Of a stretch of 64,000 nucleotides of DNA, positions 11,565 through 23,439 are shown piece after piece; the stretch's first letter is position 1; each line of letters opens with the position of its first letter. Under the pieces are notes generated by a model that searched no databases, had not been told where the DNA came from, and saw nothing but the letters and a program-made list of their open reading frames with translations. Made by a program: the position numbers and the translations under genes. Source of the DNA: Chrysemys picta bellii (lineage: Eukaryota > Chordata > Testudines > Emydidae); assembly GCF_011386835.1 (NCBI RefSeq), contig NC_088796.1, positions 27,111,011-27,175,010 of the forward strand, written 5' to 3'.

Positions 11565-13195
11565 TTAAGAGAAAAGCCGTGAATGTGGCAAAGTGACTCA
11601 CCAGCTTGTACATGGCCTTGTGGTTAGAAGCAGCATTGCAGGGTTTTTTCTCTACCTGCTGCCCAGGTCTGCTGGTGGTTCCCTTGTTACTCTGCCTTTG
11701 GTCTTTCCCCTTTTGGGGTAAACCAGGGTTTTCACCCAAATAGTCCCAGGACTTCACGCCAGGTCCATGGCCCCGGACCAGGCCCAATAGTCCTTCTGGT
11801 CCTTTGGGTTTGGGGTCTTCCTGCTAATCTTAGTGGTGAGGCTGTAGTAGAGCCCAGTCCCTGGGTGCCAGCCCAGGGACCCTCATAGCAAGCGGTTAAG
11901 GCTTGTCTGGTTAGATTGTTCGTTTCTTCATGGGCTACTTCCTATGTTAGCCCACCTGTTTCCCAGGGGGCTCGTATTCTCAGCAGGGGAGGGGGAGAAG
12001 TGAGAGGGGTCTGTCTCAGGGTCAAGCCTCTAGTCCTTGTTTTCTAGACAACAAAGGAAAGGAAACTAAATTAACAGAAATAAAGAGCCGCACCAGCTTC
12101 TCTATCCGGGATCCTCCAGCCATCTGTCCTACCACTCTGTGCTCACAGGCAACTGAAGGTAGCTTGGCTCTCTGCTGTGTTCCTCTCTAGGAGCGAAGGA
12201 TGAGATGTCTCTCTATCTCTCCAGGCTGGGCCTTCTGAATTGAACTTCTCTCTTTTTAAACTCCTCCAAGACTGGCATACTTGGCAGGTGCGGTGGCCAG
12301 CTCCTGCTTGAGCCCAAGGCTGCTCTTTAACCCCTTCTTGCCTGATGTGGGGTTGGTACACCCTGTCACAATGATCATTTTTGTTTGTTGCCAGTAGTGC
12401 TCCTGATACACTAGGCAAGTAAAAACATACAATATAGCGCCAGTCTCTCCCCAAACAGGTTAAAAACCCAAACTGGACAGACCAGAGCAAAGTGTTCAGA
12501 TGGCAATTGGCCAGTCCTATATTGCCAGGTGGGGCTCATGCTGGCCACTGCCTCAGCATCCTCTCTTGGACTCCTTAGCTTACAAATGGCTTTCACATGT
12601 CCAATACTAATACCCCTTCCCAGCATCTTGTTTATTAACAAAGTTCAAAAGGAAGACGAGGCTTCCAGATGAGACTTTTCCTTCAGCCAGCTTGTTCTCT
12701 ACATTGCAGCCTCTCAAGCGGGTATTGGCTCCTGTGTTGGTGACCTGTCCCTCTGGCCAGGTCCCTTGAGAATATCATCCCTTCTGAGATTCTTACCAAG
12801 CACAAAAGAGTCTTCAGCCCACTTTCCAACTGAGCCCAGCCCCTTCTTCCTGATGGTCTCTCTTCTGTCCTCAAGTTTCAGAGGCTCCTCCTCTGGGTTC
12901 AGCCTGCAGCCTTTCCCAAGCTCTGAGTCTCTCCCCTCAATCCCTTCTGGGCACTTTGAGTCTCTCCCGTCCCTCTACTGAGCAGCAACTCCCAGAGCTT
13001 CCTGAAATCTTCCTTCTCCGTCTGGCTCTCTGCAGGCCTTTCTTAGCTACCTCCCAGAGGCCTGATTTGGTCACATGACCTATCTGTCACAAGATATTAC
13101 TCATTTCTCTCACCACCACCTGGGGAGACAAGTTAAGTGTGTCATAGGTGGGGCTGGGACCCATCACCCCTTAAAGGGGCCAGCAACCTAGTGAC
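11565..13195 (-). repeat. LTR-like or unclassified interspersed repeat region
   Basis: A 1.6 kb stretch of pyrimidine-rich sequence bounded on the right by CCCTTAAAGGGGCCAGCAAC, a style I associate with reptile LTR elements. I cannot define TG...CA ends with a duplication, nor a gag or pol frame. It may be several repeats side by side. Low confidence. Confidence 0.3.
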
Positions 13196-13201
13196 ACCCT
13201 G

Positions 13202-13420
13202 ATGCTCTCCGGTTAAATAAATAAATAAATGGAGATATCCTATCTCCTAGAACTGGAAGGGACCTTGAAAGGTCATTGAGTCCAGCCCCCTGCCTTCACT
13301 AGCAGGACCAAGTACTGATTTTGCCCCAGATCCCTAAGTGGCCCCCCCTCAAGGATTGAGCTCACAACGCTGGGTTTAGCAGGCTAATGCTCAAACCACT
13401 GAGCTATCCCTCCCCCCTAA
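13202..13420 (-). repeat. tRNA-derived SINE with CR1-like 3' tail
   Basis: Read on the minus strand, the element begins with a tRNA-like head: GGATAGCTCAGTGGTTTGAG supplies box A and GTGAGCTCAATCC box B. It then has a unique body, a CR1-like tail (TTCAAGGTCCCTTCCAGTTC) and an AT-rich ATTT repeat at 13216-13230. A tRNA head joined to the 3' end of a CR1 LINE is the published structure of tortoise pol III SINEs, which use CR1 reverse transcriptase in trans. This is the best single clue to a turtle source. Confidence 0.8.
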
Positions 13421-13680
13421 TTGCTCTAACACAGCACAGAGTAGAAGATATGAACAGAACAGGTTTAGGGAAAGCTTTATGTTGGTTTGAACTTCTAATC
13501 TATGCATTTTGCCCTGATCCTATGTGCATTAAGTCAATGGCAAAATTACCATTGACTTCAGTGATGCAGGATCTGACCCTTTGAGAATAACCGAGAATCT
13601 GGTGCAATGAAGATTTTCATCTGTGTTGAAACAATGGGATCCCAGCTGTACACCATTGGGAGTTGTTGCATGACTGGCAT

Positions 13681-13855
13681 CAGGGCCGACGAGAGCGGGG
13701 GGGAAAGCCAGTACAAATTACCAGGGCCCGGCAGTCCGGAAGGGGGGCTGGAGCCCGGCTTCCCCCACCCTCTTGTCAGCCCTGTTTAGCCAGTCTGCCC
13801 TTGCTGGGGGGCCCAAATTTTTTTCACCGGGCCCGAACCCCTCTCAGTGGCCCTG
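13681..13855. mobile_element. hAT MITE, 175 bases
   Basis: Starts CAGGGCCGACGAGAG and ends CTCTCAGTGGCCCTG. It is flanked by a perfect 8-base target duplication ACTGGCAT (13673-13680 and 13856-13863). The 8-base duplication and CAGGG termini are typical of hAT. It is too small to encode anything and needs an autonomous relative to move. Confidence 0.9.
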
Positions 13856-13863
13856 ACTGGCAT

Positions 13864-14480
13864 CATCAGAAAAAGGCCTAGCCAGCCAATCAGCATGCAG
13901 CATGGCATTGGATAATCAGTGACTCCTTATCCTTCTGCCCTTGCCATATTCTAATCTTTATTAACTCTAAAGAAAAACAGAATATATAAAGGAAAGGCAT
14001 TTCATTATACATCACAGCAGTGTTTGCTTAGAGTCCCTGAAATTTGTCTTTCCCAGGAGGTCTTGGTACAAATATAGATTTCTCCTGTCGTCTAGTACAC
14101 AATTACATATGACTTTAATTGGCTGAGAAAGTTAGCTTTGCTTTGTCTTAGTATTTTAAAACAAGTTATTAAACTCAATAAATCAGTCTGTAAGGAAAGA
14201 AAATAATGATTTTCCAGTGCTGATGCTATAAGAATTTTTGGAATCAGCCCAGATGAAAAACAAGCTTTGGACAAAGTTTCATGTATCCCAGAGTAGCAGT
14301 AGTATACTTTCCATGGTGGTGACTGCCCCCAAATTAAACCTGCTTAATAGTATGTTACAAGGATGTGATCCTGCAGAAAATATCACTGCCTTTAGGGCTG
14401 TACAAATCCCAGGAAAGTTGGTGGCAGGCCAAATATCAAAGAGAGAGTGGCTCAGTGAAACATGGAGGTATTGGCAAGCT
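13864..14480. other. Non-coding stretch, no gene seen
   Basis: AT-rich with no supported coding region or recognised repeat. Small frames at 14238-14480 run into the CR1 copy that follows. Confidence 0.5.
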
Positions 14481-16210
14481 CATTAGAACGGCCATACTGG
14501 GTCAGACCAATGGTTCATCTAGCCCAGTATACTGTCTTCCAACACTGGCCAATACCAGGTGCTTCAGAGGGAACGAACAGAAAGGCAATCCATCCTGTCA
14601 TCCACTCCCAGCATCTGGCAAACAAAGGCTAGGAACACTCAGAGCATGGTGTTGCATCCTTGCCCATCCTGGCTAATAGCCATTGATGGACCTAACCTCC
14701 AGGAACTACTCTAGTTCTTTTTTGAACCCTGTTATGTTTTTGGCCTTCACAATATCCCCTGGCAAGGAGTTTCACAGGTGGACTGTGCATTGTGTGAAGT
14801 ACTTCCTTTTGTTTGTTTTAAACCTGCTGACTATTAATTTCATTGGGTGACCCCTGGTTCGTGTGTTATGTGGAGGAATAAATAACATTTCCTTATTCAC
14901 TTTCTCACACTAGTCAAGATTTTATAGACCTCATATCCCCCCTTAATTGTCATTTTTCCAAAGCTGAAAAATCCTAGCCTTTTTAATCTCTCCTCATGCG
15001 GAAGCTGTTCCATACCCCTAATAATTTTTTTGCCCTTCTCGCTACCTTTTCCAATTGCAATGTATCTTTTTTGAGATGGGGCAACTATATCTGCACACAG
15101 CATTCAAGGTGTAGGCATACTATGGATTTATATAGAGGCATTATTACATTTTCTGTCTTATTATCTATCTCTTTCCTAATAGAATGTTAGACACTGTAAG
15201 CTTTTTTTTGACTTCCACTGCACACTGAGCAGATGTTTTCAGAGAACTATCCACGATGACTCCAAGATCTCTTTCTTGAGTGGTAACAGCTAATTTAACC
15301 ACCATCATTTTGCATGTATAGTTGGGATTAAGGGGGGCATGGATCAGCGTTCATGTCACACTCCCCATCAATACTCGGCCCAAGACAGGCAAGCTAATGA
15401 TCCAACCAGCGGACCAAATTTGGTAATGAATCCTTGTCACATGCCACGTGTGGCACATTGCGCATACACTAGGAAATCTGGATTATGTTTTCCAATGTGC
15501 ATTACTTTGCATTGATCAACATTGAATTTCATCTGCCATTTTGTTGCTCAATCACCCAGTTTTGTGAGATCACTTTGTAACTCTTTGCAGTCTGCTTTGC
15601 ACATAACTATCTTGAGTAATTTTGTATTGTCTGCAAATTTTGCCATCTCACTGTTTACCCCTTTTTCCATATCATTTATGAATCTATTGAACAGCACTGA
15701 TTCCAGTACAGACCTCTGGGGGACACCACTACTTACCTCTCTCCATTCTGAAAACTGACCCTTTTTTCCCACCTTTTGTTTCCTGTATTGTAACCAGTTA
15801 CTGGTCCATGAAAGGACCTTCCTTTTTCCCCTCTTATCCTATGACTGCTTACTTTGCTTAAGAGCCTTTGGTGAGGAACCTTGTTAAAGGCTTTCTGAAA
15901 GTCTATGTCCACTGGATCACACTTGTCCAAATGTTTGACCCTGTTAAAGTATTTTTGAATTTGAAGAGCAATTGCCAAAAGACTCTTTTTTGGCCTGCCT
16001 AATTATACTTTTACACTTGACTTACTAAAGTTTATGCTCCTTTCTATTTTCCTCAATAGGATTTAACTTCCCGTTTTTAAAGTGTGCCTTTTTGCCTCTA
16101 CCCGCTTCTTCTATTTCGTTGTTTAACCACGGTGGTACTTTTCTGGTCCTCTTACTATGTTTGTTTTTAAATTTGGGATATACATTTAATTTGAGCCTAT
16201 ATTATGATGT
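14481..16210 (-). mobile_element. CR1 LINE copy, 5'-truncated
   Basis: The left edge carries the CR1 3' end in reverse (GGCCATACTGGGTCAGACCA at 14490-14509). Moving right, the minus strand passes through the 3' region and then the reverse transcriptase. Frame 15548-15772 contains GVPQ.SVLE.VLFN.FIND and then FADNTK, the catalytic YXDD-equivalent block of CR1 with the second aspartate changed to asparagine. Frame 15733-15978 holds the preceding DFQKAFNKVPH block. A segment at about 15320-15470 does not fit the CR1 pattern and may be a later insertion. The copy is dead. Confidence 0.8.
15548..15978 (-). pseudogene. CR1 reverse transcriptase fragment
   Basis: Two overlapping minus-strand frames together cover the palm of a CR1 reverse transcriptase: VDIDFQKAFNKVPHQRLLSK (an F-x-K-A-F-D type block, here with N) and, after a frameshift near 15750, W.EV.SGVPQ.SVL and FADNTK. 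In CR1 the D in the first block and both D residues of the ADDTK block bind the catalytic metals; one in each block is changed here. Inactive. Confidence 0.8.
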
Positions 16211-17225
16211 TTTTAAAAAGTTTCCATGCAGCTTGCAAGCATTTCACTTTTTGCTCCTATGAGTATTGCTGCTAGTGGAGAGGTGTGCTTCTGCAGTTCA
16301 CTGTCTATGCTGCAAGGAAGGGATAGTAACCTTTGGAACTGCAAGGCTTCTCTTCAGGGTCCTCGGGTGACAGCTCTGCCTGCAGAGACCTGCTGGAGAA
16401 CAACTGGAATGCCTGAACCAACATTCTCTGGCTTCCGTGGAGGGAGAAATGCTCCCTATGGAAGGAAACAATTTCTAAGAAACATATAATTCTCAGTAGC
16501 TTATAAAGCCTGCTGCAGCGGTATAGGGGCTAGACAGAGTCCTTTGTTTGGAGGAGTTGACATCCCTAGCTTGCAGTGGTTCTGCCACCCATACCCTGAG
16601 AAGTCAAATCTAAGATTCAAGATTGTGGTGGACGTTCTGGTAATGGTAACCCCATTAAGAAGACAAAGTGTATACAAGAAATTAGGAATCAGTTGGAGCT
16701 TGAGAAATATTATTTGAAATTATCTGAGTTTTTAGCACATGTTCCTTTCAAAGCTAGATTTGAAAGCTTCTCATTTACACTAAGGCTCCTTTCTCTTTAC
16801 CTTCTGCCATCCTATGAAATAGGAGTTAATTTGCAGAATACAGGAGAAAAATGCAAAACACCTCTCAAACCATTGGCTGGCTGCCGATTAACAGCTCTGT
16901 TGTGCCTTGCTGGGTGAATGGCACTAGAAGTGGGGGTAAGTACCTAATCATTTTCTCAGCCTTCTGTTCATTCAGTTCAGATTTTCTCGAAGGGATCTGT
17001 ATTGAGAGGTAGAAGAGATGGTCTCTGGGTCTACTCGGGTGTATCTAGCTGTCATTGATTCTTTCTCCTTCACTTGTACTTTTATATTAGCTTTTGTGAA
17101 GATGGACAGAACTGCTTTTCCTTGAAATTAGCCCTACGTGCACAGATATTAGTATACTCTCAGAATGCTTGTGAAAGGTTATTTTACCAAGAAGCTACGT
17201 ATAGATTGCATTTTTATTAAATCAC
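16211..17225. other. Unique non-coding sequence
   Basis: No reading frame with recognisable domains. Frames at 16226-16489 and 16693-16917 have no detectable motif or splice context that I would trust. Confidence 0.5.
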
Positions 17226-17228
17226 TTA

Positions 17229-17513
17229 GGCCTTGGCTACACTTACCCGCTAGTTCAACGGCTGGAAATCGAACTTCTGGGTTCGACTTATCGCGTCTAG
17301 TCTGGACGCGATAAGTCGAACCCGGAAGTGCTCGCCGTCGACTGCGGTACTCCAGCTCGGCGAGAGGAGTACCGCGGAGTCGACGGGGGAGCCTGCCTGC
17401 CGAGTGTGGACCAAGGTAAGTTCGAACTAAGATACTTCGACTTCAGCTACGTTATTCACGTAGCTGAAGTTGCGTACCTTAGTTCGAATTAGGGGGGTAG
17501 TGTAGACCAAGCC
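17229..17513. mobile_element. PIF/Harbinger MITE, 285 bases
   Basis: Flanked by TTA on both sides (17226-17228, 17514-17516), the three-base duplication expected of Harbinger. Termini are GGCCTTGGCTACAC and GTGTAGACCAAGCC, imperfect inverted repeats. Inside, a perfect 19-base inverted repeat (17279-17297 with 17305-17323) and a second hairpin built on CTTCAGCTACGT (17441-17452 with 17458-17469) make the transcript or single strand strongly folded. It has no coding capacity. Its termini resemble those of the large Harbinger element at 34877-39285, a plausible kind of source for transposase. Confidence 0.9.
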
Positions 17514-17516
17514 TTA

Positions 17517-18840
17517 CAGTAATTCTCTTCCAAAATCCTGACGGTCACAAAAGATCTTGAAGCAACTTAAAAGAAACTGAAGCATCTTCTTTGTTTCTCT
17601 CATGTCTAAATGGGTTGCTGGTGCAAGTCCTCTTTGAATGTAAGATTAAAGGGTTTTATAAGTATTAGGTAAAGGTTTTGCTATTTTCATAGGAAGCAGA
17701 TGACCAGGTTGATCTATAGCTTTGGCCACAAAGAGCTAAAGTTCATAACTTGGAAAGTCTACCGTCTTCTACCAAGTGGTCAAGAAAACCCAGGAAATAT
17801 GCTACCATGTGAAAAAGTTTGTACAGATCCAGTTTACTGTAAAGCAAAAAGTGCAAGCATAAACCAGCAAGACTGTCAGCAGCAAGTAGTTCCATTACAG
17901 ATGGACTTTTTTTGTTTCTCTTTGCAGAGCCAAGTGTAGCCCTTCAGCCAGGTGAAGCCAGCAGCAACCAGGGCCCGGTTCAATGCCTAGGGGTTCTTTC
18001 CATTGATACAACAGAGAACCCGGCTCGAGCCCCCACCCAGTAACCTGGGACATTTACACACCACCCCATGGCATCTCTGAGAGGCAATACTTCCCCACTC
18101 ACAAGCATAGAGTCTGAGTGTAGAAAATCAATTTTTAATAAAAGGAGGGAAGTAACTGAGTGTTAATTTGGGAAAACACCACAAATAGGGTTCATAAACA
18201 TAAACCATGAGTAAAAGACCCACCTCCAAGTAGGTTGGACAGTATCCTTTTCCCCTCAAGCTCTTAAATCCAGCAACCCAAAAGTCCCTTTCACGTGCCC
18301 GATCCTTCCCCGCACCCCACTCACAGTTGCTGTCCTTGGTCAGTGCAGACCCAGAGTTCAGAAGTGCAGCTGCAGAGTTCACCCCTCCCCTGGGTGGGGT
18401 AAAGAGGTACCTTACTCACTCCGCTGATTGGGCACTTGCTCACTGCCCCTTTCTGCAAGCCACCCTGCTGGCTGCTCGCTGCCTCCACCTGCCACCTGCT
18501 CACTGCGCCTCTCCACCAGCCGCCCTGCTGGCTGCCTGCTCACCGCTCTCGCCTGCGCCTCTTCACCAGCCGCCCTGCTGGCCGCTCATCATGCCTCTCC
18601 ACCGCATCAGCCACTCATTCACCAGCTGTCAGTCTCCTTCTGCTGCCACCTGCCTCTCTGCTGTGACCTCTGCACTTCAGTCTGTTAGTAATTTTCAACT
18701 CTTTGCAGGCTGGGCAGAAACACTACCCCACCTCAAGTGATTGCAGCTCTCAGTGATTTTTCAGCTCTGGACAGAAACACAGTCCCCCCCACCACCAAGT
18801 GACTGAGCAATTAAAAAAACAAGAGAGGTTCCTAAGGAAT
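17517..18840. repeat. LTR-like repeat region with a short minisatellite
   Basis: From about 17940 the sequence changes to a GC-richer repeat style. At 18428-18600 a unit containing CAGCC(G/A)CCCTGCTGGC recurs three times at about 60 to 70 base spacing, giving long overlapping chance frames. Resembles the internal part of reptile LTR repeats but ends cannot be fixed. Confidence 0.4.
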
Positions 18841-19985
18841 CCTATTTAGCTCTATTCTTTGAACAGTGGTGGGCAGGGAGATAGGGAGGACCCTTGAAGA
18901 GATGCAGCCTCCTGCCTTGTATTCCTGCCCAGACTCCTCTTACTTTCACAGGGCTCTGACATTCGAGCCTCTGCTTAATGAGATTCTTTCAACTGAGAGT
19001 GACCCCCCTCATTTGGGAGAGGTTAAGCACAGTCCTGCTTTCCTGTATTACTACAATAATTATAACATTGGTAACCATATTTCACTTGCCCTTCATTCAG
19101 TACTAAGGTCATTTGAACCCAACACCAGCCAAAGTTGATCGTTTGACACAGCTGTATCTGATAAATATGTAAAATGAGCAGGAGCAAACTGTATTTACAT
19201 AAACACACCCATAGTCTCTTCCCCTCTCAGCTAGCTGACAGGGAAGCATTCATTCAGACCCTGCTTACACAAGTAAACTGGGGGAATGTGGAGTAGTGCT
19301 GCATTGCCAAAACAAATAGCATCGTTGTAGAAGTTGTGCTTGATGGTTCTGCAAGAGACGTCAATCACTATGAGACATGTTAACCATGGTTCTTCTCAGA
19401 AGAGAGACCATGTGGTCTTTTGGTATGAGGAAAGGCCTGGGAACAGGGAGAATGCTAGCTGAGCAACCATTTCTCTAATCTCTGGGAAGCCTCTTAACAT
19501 TTCTATTCCATTTAACCTGAACTCCCATATTCAGAATATTTCTGGAAACCAGCACTACAGTATAGTTGAGCTGAGGTTTTCTAGACATAAATTGAATGTT
19601 AGTTTGCAAATTGTTGGGTTTTTGATTCAATACAAATGAGTCATGAGCAAAAAGGTGTTCATCAAGGCAAAATAAACATTTCCTATGTTGAGAAGGGCAT
19701 GATTAAATCTTTATTGCCAGTCTTTTTCTGTGAGGCATGAACACTGGATAATTTTAGCTTGCATATGTAGCTATTTATTACCAGTTCAGTCAGATTTGAG
19801 CTAAACACTTGCTCCCAGATCTAGCAACCAGCCTTACATCCCAGGCTCGTAAGACACCTAGTATTCTTATTAACAGTAGTATATTAAATTCTGAAGGCAC
19901 TAACTGAGATCAGGGTTCCTCTGTCTGTTAGGAATAAGTGCAACAGTATTAGGCTTGTCAAGGGATGGCCTGGCAACTAGGAGAC
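18841..19985. other. Unique non-coding sequence
   Basis: No supported gene or named repeat. Confidence 0.5.
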
Positions 19986-19989
19986 TCCA

Positions 19990-20295
19990 CAGTGACCATG
20001 CAAGATTCTGAATTTGAGGACAAAGCAATGAAGGAGCGGGGATGACTTGTTAATGGAGATGCATCAGGAGTTCTGCAGACAATCAGAAAAACATGTGGAG
20101 TTGAAGGAGAAGCAAAAGCTGAAAGGGAAGGAGGCTGAGGAGAAGCGAAGGAAGGAAGAGAAGGAGCTGCTGGCAGAATATGTCTGCCATGATTGTCAGA
20201 TAAGGGAGTGAGACATGGATTTTCTCTCAAACATGAGGGACATGTTTGAGAGTCTATTCAAGGTCATGAGCCAGAGGGACGAGCCCCCATGAATC
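19990..20295 (+). pseudogene. Harbinger Myb-like protein, C-terminal remnant
   Basis: A plus-strand reading beginning near GATGACTTG (20040) gives a lysine- and glutamate-rich helix (LKEKQKLKGKEAEEKRRKEE) followed by LLAEYVC. A charged coiled coil after a trihelix DNA-binding domain is typical of the second protein of PIF/Harbinger elements, which helps carry the transposase to the nucleus and to the termini. It is stopped by TGA at about 20211, and the DNA-binding part is not recognisable. The convergent transposase remnant at 21183-21832 supports this reading. Confidence 0.5.
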
Positions 20296-20786
20296 ATGGA
20301 GCCGCATGGAATTGCCTCAAAGTTACTATGTAGTACAAAATATGCAGAACAATTCCTGAGAGAGACAGACACTGAGCCACAGACCACTACACCATTAGCA
20401 GTATCAAATTCACTCCACACCTGATTCTAGGTGCCAGAAAGAGAAGAGATACACTAGTGAGTCACACAGTCCTTATGAGTGACAAGGTTTTGTCTAGCGT
20501 CTTATGTTTGCACATACTTTCACCAAGCTAGGGCTGCTGATATGCCCACTTTTTTAGTCTCAAGTGAATTTCGATAAAAATAGATCCCTTTCTTTTCTCT
20601 TTTATTTAATGCCTGAAGAAACACAACATTTGAATACCAGTCAAGACCCTCAGTGTACCATAAAACAACCCCAATGCGCCATGCAACCACATTATTCAGC
20701 CCCAGTGTACTTGTCTTTCAGTTCCAATATGTGACCACAAATGAAATGGCATCCCATACAGCCTTTCCTTTAGCAGAGCCTATGGC

Positions 20787-21008
20787 CAGGGCCGGCTCCA
20801 GCTTTTTTGCCGCCCCAAGTGGCAAAGCAAAAAAAAAAAAAAATAGAGATAAAGCCGCGATCGGTAGCACTTCGGCGGCAGCTCCGCGCCGCTTCATTCT
20901 TCAGCAGCAATTCAGCGGCAGGTCCTTCCGAAGACCCGGATGTGCCGCCCCTTTTCATTGGCCGCCCCAAGCACCTGCTTGGTTCACTGATGCCTGGAGC
21001 CGGACCTG
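20787..21008. mobile_element. hAT MITE, 222 bases (CAGGGCCGGCTCCAG family)
   Basis: Starts CAGGGCCGGCTCCAG, ends CTGGAGCCGGACCTG, with a perfect 8-base duplication CCTATGGC (20779-20786 and 21009-21016). An A-rich run follows the left end. Same family as 57077-57376, which is longer because of an extra internal palindrome. It sits between the two convergent remnants of a Harbinger element, so it inserted into or after that element. Confidence 0.9.
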
Positions 21009-21182
21009 CCTATGGCGGTAAAAAGCTAATTTGTTAGTTTTCTGTAACTACACCCCAATTCATAACTGTCCATCGCAAAGTATTCCCTGTTATCCTCACA
21101 TATACAAAACACGCCCCAGTCACATGTATGGCATTAAAGATACTATAATACAACCGAATTAGTAAGCAATGCCATCTTGTCT

Positions 21183-21832
21183 TTAGTTGGCTAAAGGCAC
21201 ATTTCCCCCATCATCCTGCACTTTCTCAGCCTGTAGTTGAACTGTCTTTTGTCCTATTGGTGCACATCGTGATAAGATTTTTATCATCCAGGGCAGTGTG
21301 GAAACTGGGTTACCTACAATGACAGCTGGTCCAGACACCCCATTGATGATGACTGAGTTGTTAGGGAGGAACAATGTACCAGCTTGCCCACACTGAAACA
21401 GGCCAGATCTCCACAGCACCCTTGCATCATGCATTCTGCCAGGGCATACAATGTAGATGTCCACGAATATGCCATGGTGGTTCACAAGGGCCTGCTTAAA
21501 GAAGGAATATGATCCTTTCCTGATAATGTACTTGCTTGCTAGAAATGGCAGGTGTAGGATAGGTGTATCCATTCCATCAATCGCACTTGTGCAATTCAGG
21601 AACCCATCTGTTCAAACCCCTCAAACATTACAGGACTATTTCTAGTTTTTACAATCCTGGGGGACAGCACAGCATTAGTTGTCTTGCAAACCTCCATGTG
21701 CCAGCTGTAGATTTTCCAACCCCAAACTGAGGGCCAAGATCCATAGCCATGTGGGGTTCCAAATTTCCCCAGGGTGATAGCATCATGCTTTTGGACCATA
21801 GTTAGCTCTCTCTCATCTGGGTGCTCTGCCAC
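21183..21832 (-). pseudogene. Harbinger (DDE_Tnp_4 / HARBI1-like) transposase remnant
   Basis: Two minus-strand frames (21596-21832 and 21183-21572) are separated by a break. The second contains FFKQALVNHHG, then CPGRMHDARV with the second catalytic aspartate of the DDE triad, and VIVGNP in place of the usual ILGDPAYP. The same blocks are seen at higher quality in the transposase at 35228-36526. The first aspartate block lies about where the frame breaks (MDTPI in place of IDGTHI). Far too decayed to be active. Confidence 0.75.
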
Positions 21833-22990
21833 TTAAGTGCTGGGGCAAGCTCCTCATACAGCTCCATGTATGGGCCCACTGCTGCTTATCCCATGTTTCC
21901 ATCACAATGTGTGGCCGTGGCCCAGAAGCAACAGTCTACGCAGAGGTAATCTACCATTAAAAACAGCATCAGCTTGGTCCAGGCCAAAAATTTCTAAAAG
22001 ATAAATAGACGAGGGAATTGGATTTGTCTTGCTTTCCATCAGACTGACTGACTGTTAATGGCCTTATCCTGCCAGTTGCTGAGAACCTCCTGAAAGGAAA
22101 TGAGTTCCCTCAATTCCCATTATTTTAATGTAATTTGGGTGCACTCAGTGCCTCACTGAGGCAGGCACTCAACACCTCACAGAAATAGATGCTAAATAAA
22201 CTGTCAGGCTTTAAGCCCAACTATCCCTCAGCTGCAACAATTTTCCTACATGCAGCTGTCTGAGTAATGATAACTTCTGTGTTGACCTCTTCTAGAGAAT
22301 ATAAATAAATTATTAGTGGCCATACTGTTATCTCCTGCACCTAACATCCTAATATGGGATACACTCTTATCTTTAGCCCTCATGTAAACTTAAGAAAATA
22401 ATGTCTTTGACAAATTGGCTTCACACAAAATGCTAATTTAGTAGCAAAGATGTGCTAGATCTCACCTTAGTTCATGAAGCTTTGCAAAACTATCCATTTT
22501 GGTTTTGTGATTTTTCCTCATTTAAAAATAGCAGCTTTTCACCTCCAGAAATAAACTCCCCTTTTCATGGAAAAGAGCAAAATATTTATAAGAAACCATA
22601 ATTGCACATTTTTGGAGTAATCTATAAACCTGAGATGTTCTCCTTTCCCTAAAGAAGAAAAGCCAGTAGTGAGGCCTAATTAAGTAATGTTTGCTAAGTT
22701 CTTGGGGAACATTCTAACAAAGTTGATGCAAAGGACTGTCATTGTTATGTCATGAGAGTCTGCACATGGCTTTTCTATGTGGACTTTCATTTAACAACTA
22801 GTATGAAAAGTTCCCATTCATGAAAGCCACAAGGAGGAGTGTGCTACTCCCAAGTTTATTAATGCTTCACTGTGTCAATAAACATGTGACTCTGTGGAAA
22901 TTTACAGGATTTTAGGGACTAAACTTTTCTGGATATTTATAATGTATTAACCTACTGCGCCACCTAGCTGCCACTAGTGGGTATTTTCTC
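21833..22990. other. Unique non-coding sequence
   Basis: AT-rich, no supported gene or named repeat. Confidence 0.5.
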
Positions 22991-22993
22991 TTA

Positions 22994-23300
22994 GGCCTTG
23001 TCTACACAGGAAAGGTATTGGTATAATTGAAGGTGTAAAATTAAACAGATATAGTTATATCAATATACCTCCCTGTATGAAAAAAAAATAACACCTCTAA
23101 CTAACATGGCTGGCCAGCGAAAGCCCTACAGTAAATGCAGTTACACTGGCAAAAAAAAAAAATCCCTTTACCAACATAGCTCATTTCGCTTGGTGAACTG
23201 ATATAAACTAAAAGAGTTCCTGCATCTCCATTAGGGGTGTTTGCTAGTATAGCTCTAACGGTAAATCTATGACAAACCCTTTTAAGTGTAGACAAGGCCT
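22994..23300. mobile_element. Short DNA transposon with perfect terminal inverted repeats
   Basis: Ends are AGGCCTTGTCTACAC on the left and GTGTAGACAAGGCCT on the right, a perfect 15-base inverted repeat. The flanks share TA. The terminal sequence is close to that of the Harbinger MITE at 17229-17513 (GGCCTTGGCTACAC), but the three-base duplication is not clear here, so either Harbinger or Tc1/mariner is possible. A related terminal piece (GTCTAGTCTACACTT) follows at about 23413. Confidence 0.75.
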
Positions 23301-23439
23301 ACAAGCATCCACACAAGGAGTTATAACTACATTGGTTTAACTCTACCATTATGATTGGTAAAACGTTCCCTGGTAGACACATCTTTAGTTTTTGTGACTG
23401 TGTAACAGTGTAGTCTAGTCTACACTTAAAAATTAGATC

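Noticed and set aside
18327..18740. 137-codon Leu/Ala/Pro/His-rich frame
   Set aside because: Generated by a short minisatellite; three overlapping frames on the same strand are open across it.
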